Assembly: GCA_012064415.1 (NCBI GenBank)
Contig: SSNU01000034.1
Span: forward strand, 303,411-353,477
DNA: 50,067 bases
Direction: 5' to 3'
Source of the DNA: Gyrodactylus bullatarudis
Taxonomy: Eukaryota; Platyhelminthes; Monogenea; Gyrodactylidea; Gyrodactylidae
Part shown: positions 10,214 to 22,387 of the stretch, one piece after another
How the letters are laid out: each line of letters begins with the position of its first letter
Position numbering within the stretch: position 1 is the stretch's first letter
Notes under the pieces: model-generated
Told to the model about the DNA's origin: nothing
Seen by the model: the letters and a program-made list of their open reading frames with translations, nothing else
The model's database searches: none
Made by a program: the position numbers and the translations under genes

Positions 10214-12074
10214 ATGGGAGAGGAATGTGGCGATCATATAACTGAACTAGAAAACGTAAGATATGGTTCCTAATTCTTCAGTATCTTAAACCCATTTTTG
10301 CTAAAGTGATTACAATTTTTTTATTTACTCAAGTTTGGTCCAGATGGTATCCCTAAAAAAAAGTTGCAGGAAATTTTGAACCAATCTAATATACAGGAGC
10401 AAGAACTCATGTCCTTCCTAAAATATGCTGACATGGATTCAAATGACTTGATAACTTTTGACGAATTTCGAAGAGAAGTTTGTCTCTAATAAATCTTGAT
10501 TTTCATGAATAGATCCGTAAACAAGGTCACGAAATTACTCATAAATTAGTTACACCAAGAAGATATATTAACAACGTTGTGGAATTTTTCGATCCCATTA
10601 ATGCGCACAAAAAACAAAAGGAAAACCTTGATAAGAGAGGTCTCGAAGATATGAACTGGGGTGAAGCAGATGTCAACAACTATGTTGATGCCTTCGATTG
10701 TAAACCTCCCCCTTTTTTCATACCTTTGATAACGATTGCAGAAGTAATTTTATTCCGTTATTATTAAAAGATTTGTGTATTCGGTTATTATACATGGAAG
10801 TTGAATAATGACAGTGACCCTAGAAATGATGTAAACGCTATAAAGGGGGCACCAATCGACAGTCCTCTTATCTACTTGCCCAAGAAAAGATATCAAGCAT
10901 GGCGTTTTCTCAGCTACATGTTCATACATGTTGGCTATTATCATTTGATTTTCAATTGTATTATTCAATTAATTCTAGGCGTTCTCCTGGAAGTTGTACA
11001 CAAATTCTGGAGAGTTGGAATTGTCTACATGTTTGGAGTTGTGGGTGGAGCCTTGGCTCATTCTGTTGTTGATTCACATGTTGCTCTGGCAGGTGCTAGT
11101 GGGGGAGTTTACTCTTTAATAGGAGCCCATATAGCGACTGTTATAACCGTGAGTGATTTTATTTAAATTTATTCAATAAATCCACCAAAATTACTTAATT
11201 CATTAGAATTGGGACACAATGCAAAAGAACTGGCTAGATAATCCTGCTCATTTCTTTTCGAGTGGAGTATTTAGAATTATTGCTCTTTTATTGTTCTGTA
11301 AGTTTCAACAATTTATCAGAAAGATTCTCTTATCTGAATGTGAAACTTTGATAACGAATCTTGAATTTACTTACTAATAATTGAAATTTGATTAATATTT
11401 TTATAAACGCATCGTTTCTATAGTACTTTTATCATTTCATTTCAAATCTACCAAGTTTTTCAGAGTAGAAACGTTTAATATCGATTTTTCCAAACTCATC
11501 TCTCAGGGTTTTTTCTTTCTGTATTTGTATTTGTTTAATAAAAAAAGTAACAACATCTTATACAAGGTGTAAGAAGATCATCTTCGATAGTTATCAGACA
11601 TTTCATTTGACAGGTTTTATTTGTCCATGGCTTGCTACATTAAATTAACCCATTGAAAGCTAAAATTTCATTCTTTAGGTGTGCCCGATTTTGGTTTATC
11701 AATTCACAGGAGAATAAACCATCCAGAACAGCCTAATGGTATCACCCCACATCTTGGCGGATTCATCATTGGTATGTCATTTTCTTTTCTAAGGAACATT
11801 CTACCTTGTACTTTTTATGTAAAATCTTTCAAAAAGTACAAAATTTTATGTATTCCCCGTTCCTCAACGATAATTTGTTCATGATAAATTCAATTTCCTA
11901 TTAGGCATTCTGATTGGAATTCCTGTCTTGCGAAACTTGAAGGTTGAAAAATGGGAGAAGATATGCTTTTGGATATCCCTGTTGGCTTTCATCGCATTAA
12001 TTATCATTGCTGTGGTTTACAATGTCCTTTGCATTAGACCCAAGCTATGTCCAAATATTTATTATTCCAATTGA
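10214..12074 (+). CDS. EF-hand rhomboid intramembrane serine protease, seven exons
   Basis: Exons: 10214-10255, 10334-10477, 10513-10743, 10771-11148, 11207-11297, 11679-11771, 11905-12074. They join in phase to 382 residues. An EF-hand loop (ADMDSNDLITFDEF, loop residues 47-58) in the cytosolic N-terminus is followed by the six- or seven-helix rhomboid core. The catalytic serine is in GASGG (S249) and the catalytic histidine in TPHLGG (H320). The HVGYYHLIFN block supplies the oxyanion/loop region. Family members cleave transmembrane proteins such as EGF-type ligands. The EF hand places this with RHBDL1/3 or fly Rhomboid-4, whose activity is calcium-stimulated. Introns 2 and 3 are only 35 and 27 nt; removing the 27-nt one restores the first membrane helix (ITIAEICVFGYYTW). 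The gene is convergent with the TMEM237-like gene, 67 bp away. Confidence 0.88.
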
Positions 12075-12141
12075 GGTAGAAAAAAAGCTATATTTATTTG
12101 AGTATTTTATTGATATTTTGTTTTTAAAATAAACTTTTTCA

Positions 12142-12969
12142 TCAAGTTATGCTTTCCTTGTTGATTGGTTCCATGAAAATTTCTGCTAGCTTGTTCTTTC
12201 CCAATTTGTTAGCCAATGCCAAAATCATCCAACAAATTATAATGAAAGCTGTCCTCAGAATATCGAGGATTCTCCAGTTTTCAATGACTGACTGCACTTC
12301 TACTGATTGGTCAACGAGGGTCGTTTCTATGCTAAAAGGAGCTAGATTCTTCCAATAGTAAATTTTGTAATCAAATCTGTATATTACATGATGAAGAATG
12401 AGTGAGATGTAGCTGAATATAAATGCAAATGATGAATTCTTGAAGGAGAAGGCGAGCAAAAAACATTTTTTGCTAAAATTGAACACATCCAGTTTTAGTC
12501 CCGTATAAAGATTTATCAAAGTCAGCGTCAATGAATAAGAAATAAAGATGTATCTTGATACTGGGGCGTAGATCTGGAAAAATTGAAGTTCAGGTTTGAA
12601 GTTATGGCTTAAAAGAAAAACGTTTGGTCTTAAAATCATATTAACGATTATGGTGTGAGCTATTGAGAAACCAGCTACCAATCCGAGAAGAAATATTGAA
12701 AATCTCTCAAATATTGCTAAATATACGATTGAAAAGTATGAGTTTGAATCATAACTTTGAATTTTTTTATTCTCAGTTTGTGAACTTTCCCCAAGTTCTA
12801 CCTGACGAAAGTCTGTATCAAATTCTACCATTTCCACACTCAGGTTAGATTCGTTATCATTTTCATCAATATCACTCTCATCGTACCCTTCATTTATTCT
12901 TTCTACTGGTATCGTACTGTTCTGAGAAGAATTTCTTTTTCTTAACCTTTCAATTCTATCTGTGTACAT
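12142..12969 (-). CDS. TMEM237-like four-helix membrane protein
   Basis: An intronless frame of 275 residues. The first 75 or so are hydrophilic and acidic (GYDESDIDENDNESNLSVEM), as in the cytosolic tail of TMEM237, a ciliary transition-zone protein (Joubert syndrome 14 gene in humans). Four hydrophobic segments follow at about 86-112, 138-158, 170-190 and 233-255. The first carries GLVAGFSIAHTIIV, close to the GFLAGYAVWN block I recall in vertebrate TMEM237. Spacing of the helices and the short charged C-terminus also fit. The overall match is modest, so another four-pass membrane family is possible. It lies 297 bp downstream of the aminopeptidase gene on the same strand and ends 67 bp from the rhomboid gene. 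Confidence 0.55.
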   Translation of the reverse strand: MYTDRIERLRKRNSSQNSTIPVERINEGYDESDIDENDNESNLSVEMVEFDTDFRQVELGESSQTENKKIQSYDSNSYFSIVYLAIFERFSIFLLGLVAGFSIAHTIIVNMILRPNVFLLSHNFKPELQFFQIYAPVSRYIFISYSLTLTLINLYTGLKLDVFNFSKKCFLLAFSFKNSSFAFIFSYISLILHHVIYRFDYKIYYWKNLAPFSIETTLVDQSVEVQSVIENWRILDILRTAFIIICWMILALANKLGKNKLAEIFMEPINKESIT

Positions 12970-13266
12970 TTTTATAAATACGCCTTCTTCGATTAATTAC
13001 ATTAAAACACTCAAACTTATTATTTGAAACTTGTTTTAAATTCAGAAAAATAATAGTCTCAAATTTAAAATCTTATCTCGATAAATTTTATCAGATAAAA
13101 TAATAGGTAAGTTCTAAGATTCTATTCCTTATCATGGATTCAATATAAGTAAGTAATTTCTCAAGTTATTCTTCAAGCCGGTTTACATATCAGTTCTGAT
13201 AAAAAGTATTTGTTCCAGTCATTTTCATGAGAATATTTAACTAATAAAACCGACTTTTATTCAACT

Positions 13267-15017
13267 TTAAAAATTTATACGAGGTAAAATATAGCGAGAC
13301 GAAAGCATCATTAAAGGACTTGACGTTGGTTGTGTGTTCATGCATCCAGCAGCCCCAGCCACATCCATGTGAGTATATGGAATAGGTTTCTTAGAATCTC
13401 TGCCATGCTCATCTAATCCACTAGCCATGATCATGAACGCGGCAGGAAACTGGTGTCCTCTAGGAGTTGCTGAACTGGCCTCATTATTACATTGGAGGAT
13501 ATCTTCATACTCAGTTCTGCCTTTTGCCAAAGCATAATCTTCTTTTCTTATTGTTGATATTTCAGCAGGATCGGCTATCATATCACCTGCTTTTTGTATA
13601 CTTACTGCTACATTTTTCATTTTAGCTGGGCCGTTGTCCATCAAGGCCTTTAAATTTTAATCAATAAAAATCAATAACAATTTTTTTATCGAACTTACAG
13701 CGTAATCTTTGTATGCTCTTATAACGTGTCCTGTCAAAGTGGCAATTGTGAATATGTACGGATCAGTAACATTTAGGGCTTCTTCTTTTGCTTCACATAT
13801 CAAATCAGTCATAACCATACGTCCTTCAGCATCGGTATTTCCCACGCGAACTCTTTTACCAGATCTAGCTGTAATTATTTCATCAGCAACATAACATTCT
13901 TCTCCAACAGAATTCCTCACGTATGCCATCTTGGCATGAACGCGAATGTTTTTCGGAGCAATTAGTGCAATTGTCTTCATGAAACCTGCAACAGCTGCCG
14001 CGCCACACTTGTCTCTGTGCATACCTGCCATAATACCGCCGGCTTTGATGTCAGCTCCACCAGTATCATAAGTGATACCTTTTCCAATAAAGTATAAATC
14101 TACCATCTTCTCTTGTAATGACTTATCCTCTTCTCCAGTATACTCCATTTTGATGACACGACCAGAATGTCTTTCAATCTTTTCAGCCGCTCTATTCACA
14201 GCCTCCATTAAGGGGTATTCCTTTTTGGTCACTCGGTCAACTTTAATCTTGATATTGGAATGCTGTGCAAATTCTTCTTCAATGAACTTGGCAATGTTTG
14301 GAGCAGACATTCTCTCTGGATCTGAACCACCAATATCCCTGCCGATCCTTCTTCCTTCTTCAATGGCAAAAGCAACATCAAGAACACTTTTGTCAGCTTT
14401 GTAGACGCTGAGAACATCGAATTTTGACTTTCTTTTCCCTTCTGCCTCACGAAGCTCAATTGGCTAAACGTTAAAAGTGAATAAATAAATTTTAAATTAC
14501 AGTGTATAGGCCCTGGTAAGCACCTAGAATTGTATTGAGAGTAGCATATTTATTCTTGGCCCACTCTTCGCCAACAAAGGCAGTTTTGAAATCTCCATGG
14601 ACAAGAACAGGCTTTCTACAATTCATTGAGACAGCCTTTTCAATACCTCTTCTTGCAGCAAATGCAATATTTCGTGAGTCGTCTATGTCACTACTGAGTT
14701 TACCTGTCGGTGCATAAATCTAAAATAAAGAGGACATCATTTCTTACAATTCTCTTGCATGGGTAGTTTAAAAAGGGAATAACAGACACTTCACTTTCCA
14801 AGGAAGGATTTGCTTCATAATAAATTCTGATTGCATCTTCAATAGGCTTCAGGTCATCTCTGAGATTGGAGAATTCATCATTAACAAAGACAATTGCATC
14901 ATATTCAGATGTATGGTAATCAGTGCTGGTCGAAATTCCACCAGGCTTGAACATACTTTTAAAAGTTACGAGGAAGAGGTTGTACACTAAAATATGTAAA
15001 AAAACATATTTCTCCAT
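13267..15017 (-). CDS. M17 leucyl aminopeptidase-family protein, four exons
   Basis: Exons: 14748-15017, 14501-14719, 13699-14463, 13267-13647; all phase 0, 544 residues, with introns of 28, 37 and 51 nt. The two-zinc catalytic site of M17 peptidases is complete: GKGITYDTGGADIK gives the metal-binding lysine and aspartate, HRDKCGAAA the next aspartate, and NTDAEGR the aspartate, glutamate and arginine. SGKRVRVGNTDAEGR and FTIATLTGH are strongly conserved. The sequence is closer to the nematode W07G4.4-type putative aminopeptidases (IMDNGPAK, DEHG, YTHMDVAG blocks) than to bovine LAP3. It should release N-terminal residues from peptides in the cytosol. The first 21 residues are hydrophobic (VFLHILVYNLFLV). 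Translation may instead begin at the methionine at 14954-14952, which is preceded by an acceptor-like TTTTAAAAG. Confidence 0.9.
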
Positions 15018-15469
15018 TTATATATGGAGTAGAGATTAGCCACGCGAATCATTATTACCATATTTAAAGGTTGTCTGCCAATCAAATTAATCCTTGATTC
15101 TAATTGGACAATTTCTTGTGAATAATTTTTGTGTCACCCCTGGTTCCTTTTATGTACATTGTACAATTCATGCATACAAGTACCTTAATTTAGAGTTTTG
15201 ACTTGTGTGCACATTTTATTTGTGCAGTGTTGAATGAAAATCATAAAGTGAAATGTAGAAAAATGTCATAATACATTTTATTTTGAAATCTCACTTTTTT
15301 TCATAAATATATTTGCATATATGAAATAATAAACTAATAATACAGTAGTAATCTAACAAAATTTCTTCATGAAATCATTGTGCATAAAATATTAATGAGT
15401 ATTCTATCAGGTTGAATGAATTTAATGTATGAGATGATGTAATGTAGTTCATGTAGTAGGTAAAATTAT
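15018..15469. other. Spacer between aminopeptidase and unknown gene
   Basis: AT-rich sequence between two same-strand genes. It should contain the 3' UTR of the upstream gene and the promoter of the aminopeptidase. No motif or repeat stands out. Confidence 0.4.
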
Positions 15470-17862
15470 CTAGAGAATTTCCTTCCTTCCAGGCTCGAGA
15501 ACTGCAAAAGAATTATTGGCGTCCTGAGAGGAAAGAATATTTGGATTATCACGACCGGAGGAAGATTCCTTCTTCTGAGAGATTGACCATTCGAAGGTGC
15601 TGAGCTCTGCTTCTGTCTCATCGTCGATTGACCAATCAAAAGAGAATTCTGAAAGACTATTGGTACCGGAGAGGAGTTTATTCATGTGTGGTTGATCTAT
15701 GCCTACTGCTTCATATCCCAAGGCCTGGAGTTTCTTTGCATCTTCCAAACAACTTGACATAAAATAACAGTTAAAAATAAAAATATGTACTATTGGCCTG
15801 AACTCACCTAGGGTAGTTTAGTTCAAAGGTCAAATTTTTCTTTCCATAGATTCTCGACAACATTTTAATCGCATTCAACTGAGCAGAGAACAAACGATCA
15901 GAGTTTTCAGTTTGAATGTTATTTGAATAATCATTATTCGATGATTTTATTCCAGCTGACTTGACATCTGATAGGACATCAGCGGATAGGGGTTTATTCT
16001 TTTTAGTTTGTTGTTGACGAGAAAGATGCAAAAGTGTATGGTGACTTGAAGCCTCTGGAAGGGATGCATTCTGTCGTGATAATATGATAATACTTGGGTT
16101 ATAAAATCTATTCATTGTACTCTCTATGCAGTTCATAATGTTTTCTGGATTGTCCGCAATCTAAATTTAAAATTGTATAAATACTAGGGTAAGAAATAAC
16201 TTTTTCATCTGATAGAAATTAGGGAAGAAGAAAAAAATCCCATTTAGATATGCATAAATTCAATTGAAGATGTCAAATTTTCGAATTAGCGCCATAATTT
16301 TTCAATGAATTTTACTACAAGAAATGTTAAATTTTGATTTATCGGACACGCTACGAACATTTTAAATCAGATTTATTCACCTCAAATTAATATTGATTAT
16401 ATATTCTGAGATTCAGAATCTGAATATACCCAGAAAAAACCAGGTTAATTTGGGAAAAATTAAGGGTTTTAGGGATTTATGTATTTCAGTAGATAAAATT
16501 TAGATGTCGGAAATGACGATTAAGGAAGATAAAAAATCTATCTGGAAGCATCAAATAGAAAAGTGTACGTAGAAAAAAATATATTTTTTTCTCAATTAAA
16601 TAAATTTTCTCGTATAGATCAAATCTATAGAGTTCAACTTACATTTTCATGTTCAATGTTGGCATAGCGATTTGAACAATCAAAGAAACATTTGTGAAGT
16701 TTCATAGAGAACTCTTTAATTGAAAGACAAGTTTGAGACGACTGGAACCAATCAGCATCAGTGATTGTGGGTGAACTGGGATTGGAATCGCAAGACTTTT
16801 TCGTCAAAACTAAATAAAATTAAGGAATTACAGATAAGATGAGATGGTAGCCAATTTACAAAATACTTACGAATCTGGGGCATGGATATTCTCTTATTAG
16901 TCGAATATTTTTCAATAATTCTAAGACAATCTCTGGCAATTTTTTCCAATCTTCTGGTAAGGGCAATGTATTTTGGTAGGTAAGACCGTAGAAGAATTAC
17001 TGTGTCATAAACTTCATGAACTGAAATCAAAAGTGTATTGGAACAATTTGACAAGTTATGCATAGATGTTGCATCTTCCCATTTAAGATCATCAGCAGAT
17101 ACAATCCAATTTATAATTTGTTCTAATTGAAACATTTGATTACGTCGTTCATCGTTTATTATTTGGGCCATCTTTAGGCCATAATCGATCACTTCTGTCG
17201 CAGGAGAGTTTAGAGACAGGTTGATATCAGGCGGATTTGGAGGAGCATAGAGTCTGTATATTCTATTTAATTCGACTATATCTTCCAAGCCTTTGGAATT
17301 TTGGCTATTCGAGCAAAAGAGGCTGAGATCGATATGCAATGCGAATGGCTGACTTAGTAATCCAGACGACAATTCGACACACACGGAACATGACGTGTTG
17401 AATTCATGAATTTTTGTGACACTCAATCGAAAATTGGAACGATTTCTCATATGATTTGAACAAGAAAATTCTCCAGAATTATAAAAATATGGATCTGGTA
17501 TGTCAGTAGTCAACTGATTTTTATCAAGACCAATGAAATAGTTAGAAGTGAATCGATCTTTTAAATGCGATTTTGATTTATTAGGATGAAACCAAATAAC
17601 ATGATCAAAGATTCCATTGAAAATATTCTGTAAAATCCATGTTCTCCGACTTAGGATTAAAGTATTATTAATTACTTGGTGTACTTAAAACTAGGCAAAC
17701 TGGAAGGAGCGGAAAGATTTGGTGAACGACTAAAATGTAAGAGTTTCACCTTAGTTTTAATATTTTTCAAGGATAAAGATAAAGGAAAAGATGTCTAAAG
17801 TTAATTCTTAAGAGATTTACTTCACTAGGATCATCATAGATGATAACTTTTATTTTTTCCAT
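15470..17862 (-). CDS. Unrecognised 580-residue protein, six exons
   Basis: Exons: 17821-17862, 17676-17794, 16871-17649, 16643-16809, 15808-16160, 15470-15752. Phases are 0, 2, 1, 0, 2 and every junction is GT-AG; the first two introns are each 26 nt. The N-terminus (MEKIKVIIYDDPSE) and residues up to about 220 look beta-rich (NRSNFRLSVTKIHEF, SCSVCVELSSGLL). Residues about 220-380 are helical (VIDYGLKMAQIINDERRNQM, YLPKYIALTRRLEKIARDCL). The rest is polar, with a serine-rich acidic tail carrying FDWSIDD and FEWSIS. There is no signal peptide, membrane segment or catalytic signature. The length and helical/beta mix are compatible with several cell-cycle or DNA-repair scaffold families, but I recognise none, so no function is assigned. 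Confidence 0.75.
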
Positions 17863-17979
17863 CTTTACTAATTTGTATCCGAGTATAATATTCAATCATT
17901 AAAAGTAAACAATGATTGATTCCTATTTTTGTTTATTCATTTCACAATTTGAAAAAAAATAATAAATTATTAAAAATAA
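17863..17979. promoter_or_regulatory. Shared promoter interval, unknown gene / MKK4
   Basis: Start codons of two divergent genes lie 117 bp apart. The interval is AT-rich (runs such as AAAAAAAATAATAAATTATT). No TATA box can be singled out. A bidirectional promoter is inferred. Confidence 0.4.
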
Positions 17980-19152
17980 ATGTCTAATCCTGTTGTTAGA
18001 CGTCCTAATCTCAACTTAAATAAGCCAGATTTTAAATTAGAAAAGCCGTAATATATATATTATTTTAATATTGTAGGTCTCTTGTTGCCGGATTTCTCAC
18101 TATTCCAGACGTTTGTAATGATATTCCCATATGCACATCCGATTTAGTAGACGAAGGAGAAATCGGTTCTGGATCTTATGGATTTGTTTCCAAAATGTAT
18201 CATAAAGAAACTAATTATCGTATGGCAGTTAAACGTATTAGATCTATCGCAGATGCATCAAAAGTAGTTATCATTTTTCTGTAACTGACTTTAGGTAACC
18301 ACTCTGAGAGATCTTGAAGTTGTCAAATCTTGCTCAAAATGTCCATTTATTGTTAGATTCTATGGAGCTATGTTCAAAGAAGGAGATTGTTGGATATGTA
18401 TGGAGCTTATGGATTGCTCCGCTGATGATTTCTACAAATTAGTTTATCGTATTTTGAATAGGAAAATTGAAGAAAAAGTCCTAGGTCGTTTTACTGTTGC
18501 TACAATCTCTGCCCTTAACTATTTAAAGAATGAACAAAAGATTATACATAGAGATGTAAAACCTTCTAATATTCTTATTAAAAGAAATGGCAATATCAAA
18601 TTATGTGATTTTGGCATATCAGGAAAGCTTATTGATAGCATTGCTCTAACCAGGGATGCTGGTTGTAAACCTTATATGGCTGTGAGTTGAAAATGAAAAA
18701 AAATTCAAAATTATATAGCCTTATCAATTTAATTTCCAGCCTGAAAGAATCAATCCAAAGTTTAGCTGCGAAGGCTATGATATTAGATCAGATGTGTGGA
18801 GCTTTGGTATTACAATAACTGAATTGGCCCTTGGCAAATTTCCCTACCCAATTTGGAATTCAATATTTCAACAACTTTCAACTGTAGTTAATGGAGATCC
18901 TCCCAGGTTGAAATGTACTGATGATGTTGAAAATAAAAAATCTTCAGATCCTTTATTCTCGAGAGAATTCTGTGATTTTGTTCACTCTTGTCTCTCTAAG
19001 GAAGTTGAAGATAGACCAAAATATGATGCTTTGATGGTAAGTAATTATGCAAATGTTTTTTTTTCATATTTTGTAATTTTCAAGTTTGATGCATAGAGCA
19101 AACTAAGTAACCCATAGGCTATCATTTTTTTGTACATTACCAGCCATTTTGA
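17980..19152 (+). CDS. MAP2K4: MAP kinase kinase, MKK4 type
   Basis: Exons: 17980-18047, 18077-18263, 18295-18681, 18740-19036, and a probable last exon 19144-19152. Introns are 29, 31, 58 and 107 nt. Kinase landmarks in order: GSGSYG (about 53-58), the VAIK-type lysine in [22 protein letters not shown], the activation segment [10 protein letters not shown] with the serine and threonine that an upstream MAP3K phosphorylates, APERI across an exon junction, and [29 protein letters not shown] is typical of MKK4, which activates JNK and p38. The N-terminus is short and lacks a clear D-site beyond basic residues. The model ends with PF and a stop at the point where family members continue HPFI and a further 30 or so residues, so the C-terminal DVD docking region seems absent unless a later exon was missed. 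Confidence 0.88.
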
Positions 19153-19886
19153 AGAAGTGTTTACTATCACTTAAAGAATAAAAATATACTGAAATTTTTC
19201 AGATCAAGTAGAATTTTATCTCAATTTTTAGACTTTTATTCTCTAGAAATTATTAGGAATTTCCTTTGAATATTGATTTTCTATCGATTGATTAAATTAA
19301 TTGTTAAATATTGTCTTACCCTATTAAATGTTGAGAAATTCTGTAATGTAATCATTGCCCAATAGGCTAATGCATAGATTACGCTAAAATTAACTTTTAG
19401 ATGAAATAGAAAAACTTTTATGTATAATTATTCTCTATTGGGACTCTGTGAAATCTTTGCACCCATGGAACTTAGGAGTCGAAGGAAATTTTTTCATTTA
19501 ATTCGAATTTTATTGGATTGGGCTCAAATGGTTCAGAATCCTCTATTCTCTAAACACGGTCTTTTATAAAATTCAATCTATTGAATATAAAAACATCATT
19601 CGAATAATTTGACTTTTTATCAATTGATTGATTAATTCAACGATAACTTGATGATAATAAATGACTCATCTCTACTAAACTCTATCTCTAAACTCTACTA
19701 ATCATTTCACCTTTTTAAGTTTTTATCAATAAAAAATAATAAACTGGTTCATTTAGAAAAAATAACTTCTCTCTCTTTCTCTGGCTCTTTTAAATGGAAA
19801 TTTAAAAAATATTTCCTTTTTTTCTTCTTGAATAATAAAAGTTGATTTTTTTCAAATTGTCTAATAAACTTTAAAGAAATATGAGT

Positions 19887-20230
19887 TACAGTCGGGGCAA
19901 AAATTCAAGGTCCCCCAATGAAATTGTGTATTAACAGAGAATATTTTGGATTTGTTAAGCAGCATAAAATGAAAGCTAGTAGATACTATGATAAGTTCTT
20001 CTTTATATATATAGGCCCTTATGACACTTGGCTATTTTAATCAAGGAAATTTTATTCAAAAAATATCGAAAAACACAATGGAAATAATTAAAGGTTCTCT
20101 GATGTTTCTGCCATTTAATACTTAGTTGCACAGCCTTTAGACGAGACCGCAGCTGTCAATCGCCTCTTATAGCCTTTAATACGGGTTCGACAAGTCCTAA
20201 TATCAACGCTGACTTCAACATTTTCCACGA
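19887..20230 (-). pseudogene. Tc1/mariner-family transposase C-terminus plus terminal repeat
   Basis: On the minus strand the frame ending at 20115 reads GYKRRLTAAVSSKGCATKY then stop, which is the classic C-terminus of Tc1-like transposases (RL-x-AVI-x-AKG-x-x-TKY). Downstream, near 19887-19920, lies a terminal sequence that reads TACAGTCGGGGCAAAAATTC on the plus strand, matching the TACAGT-GGG-CAAAA style of Tc1 inverted repeats. The rest of the transposase is not recognisable upstream, so this is one end of a dead element. Confidence 0.8.
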
Positions 20231-21076
20231 AAATTGATTGGTAACTTTCTGAATTCATGTCAAAAAAACCTGTGACATAATAGTACCAACTGACTTAATT
20301 TTTAGACATTAGAGCATAAATTTTTGATACTACTTATAAGTAGGGCCTCAAGTTTCAGAACGCTAAAATGATATTTCTCAAAGTTAGGTCTTATTTTAAA
20401 ATATAACTTAATATTTCATTAATTACTGGGTTGATAAAAATCATGACCTCTTTCTTAACCAATAATGTATTCAGTTTTGAGATTTCAAAGTTTCCTACTT
20501 TTATTTTATTAAAGATTTTTTAGGAAACTTGACGGTTCTAAAAATTTTATAGATTCTCTGATTTTCAAGCATTTTTCAAAGAACTGTCAAAAATTGATGC
20601 TTACCTTTTCTTTTCATTATCAATATATATCGATTGTAAAAATAGTTTTTACCTTGGAAATATTTTCACTTTCCATTGTAAAATTCAATATTCAGAAGGG
20701 AATTCATTGAAAAATATTAAACTTGGTCTATCTACGCATTATCTGCCTTTATTTATTCTATCATCTCGGCTATTATTGTTTGTATAGAGCTCATAGAGTC
20801 GATTTTATTTGCAGCTTTTATAATGAAATAATGGTGTAATAGTGACGAGATACTCTTTAAGCATTTAAGCTCAAATTCTACTTTTTATGTTAATAAAAAT
20901 TACTTTTAAGCCTGTTGAAGTTGCATTGAGCAAAGTGTAGTTGTTTAAGGAACTTTAGAATTTTGAAATAAATTCCTAGTTGCTTCACTTTCTTCTCGAT
21001 TGTAAAAATAGGCAGACTATTAATTAATACACCCTCTTCTGACTAACTTTTTATAAGCCAAATTCATACATGTTAA

Positions 21077-21453
21077 CCCTTTCAGGTCCGAGTCTATTTA
21101 ATGACTTCAAACATTGAATATAAATACATATTCGGAATCAGAATGAATTATAGATGAATAATAAAACCTTAAATCATCTGAAAACCTTTTAATAAAAAAT
21201 TCTTTTTCGACACTTTTCAATACATTTTTCCTATCTACTTTCAAGCGACCACAAAAGTAATTGTAGTATTTTTTAAATAAATAAGTTGAATTTAGTCTAT
21301 TCCAATGAAATACCTCATGGTTCAACTTTTTTCGGGAAGAATAACAAAAAAGTTATTAAATGGTGTGTATATTTTATTTACAGGATTTTTATTCCTACAA
21401 AAATTTTTAGGTTTGATATTTTGGCCTACAAATGGGCCAAGGACCTGAAAGGG
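21077..21453. mobile_element. piggyBac-like TTAA MITE, 377 bp
   Basis: TTAA at 21073-21076 and 21454-21457 flank perfect 13-bp inverted ends, CCCTTTCAGGTCC and GGACCTGAAAGGG. This is the insertion signature of piggyBac-type transposases. The interior has only short chance frames, so it is non-autonomous. Confidence 0.8.
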
Positions 21454-21987
21454 TTAAACTACTCTTGAATTGATGAAACTAAAAGGTATGACATCATAAA
21501 AATAATGTATATTATCAAAAAGTATTATTTTTCACTTTTTTCAAGGGAATCTTGACCTGATTGGAATCCAATCATCGGATCATTCGAAAATGAGTGATTC
21601 ACAGATATTTAAGAACCCTTTCGTGAGATATATAGGACAATTATATTGAATGTCGGAAATTTTCAGTTAGTATGCAGGTCTCAACAAGATATCAAATAAT
21701 CTATTTTAAAATTTAGGCTAAACAAATCTCAAAATTTCCAATAACTGTTAAAATAACCAGTTTTATTGAAATTTAGTTTTCATCAACTTATTAGTAAAAA
21801 ATCGACTAGAAGGGACCAAAACAATCCTCATTAAATGGAATTCCCATTTGTATATCCTTTAAAATCTTCTCTTATAAATTGTGAGTCTTTTTCTCGTTTG
21901 GTTTTCTTATCGTCACTAGGTGGGCTCATTAATACTTATCAAGTTTATTTTTCATACTTAAACGACGAATTCAATGAGGTTTAGTAG

Positions 21988-22387
21988 TAAAGTTAGTTGC
22001 TATGAAGTCGAGAATCTATAGTTTTTACAGAAATCTCAATTTTTTCATCAAGAATTCAGGGTTGTTAAAGATTTTTTGGAATCCTACTCATGTGGACCAC
22101 TTTTACCATTTGAAGAAAAAATCTCTGAAAAAATTATTTTTATGGAAAATATGGTCATTTAAAATGAAACATTTTTCAAATCAAAAAATTCGAAAAAATG
22201 GGATTTTGGCGCCAAATGGGAATTTAAAAATGACCATATTTTCCATAAAAATAATTTTTCTTCAAATGGTAAAAGTGGTCTACATGAGTAGGATTCCAAA
22301 AAATCTTTAACAAACCTGAATTCTTGATGAAAAAATTGAGATTTCTGTAAAAATTATAGATTTCTAACTTCATATCAATTAGCTTTA
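21988..22387. mobile_element. 400-bp foldback MITE, family A reference copy
   Basis: The two halves are near-perfect inverted copies (about 180 nt each) around a centre containing GGCGCC near 22210. Outer sequence TAAAGTTAGTTGCTATGAAG pairs with the right end CTTCATATCAATTAGCTTTA. Inner blocks include TCATCAAGAATTCAGG and GGAATCCTACTCATGT. A transcript would form one long hairpin. The left arm carries a small extra insertion near 22125. Related ends occur at 1351, 23190-23630, 24975-25140, 29380-29610, 42750-43155 and 49955-50067. Confidence 0.8.

Noticed and set aside
22002..22310. 102-codon frame in the foldback element
   Set aside because: It reads through a hairpin MITE and is asparagine/lysine/phenylalanine-rich noise.
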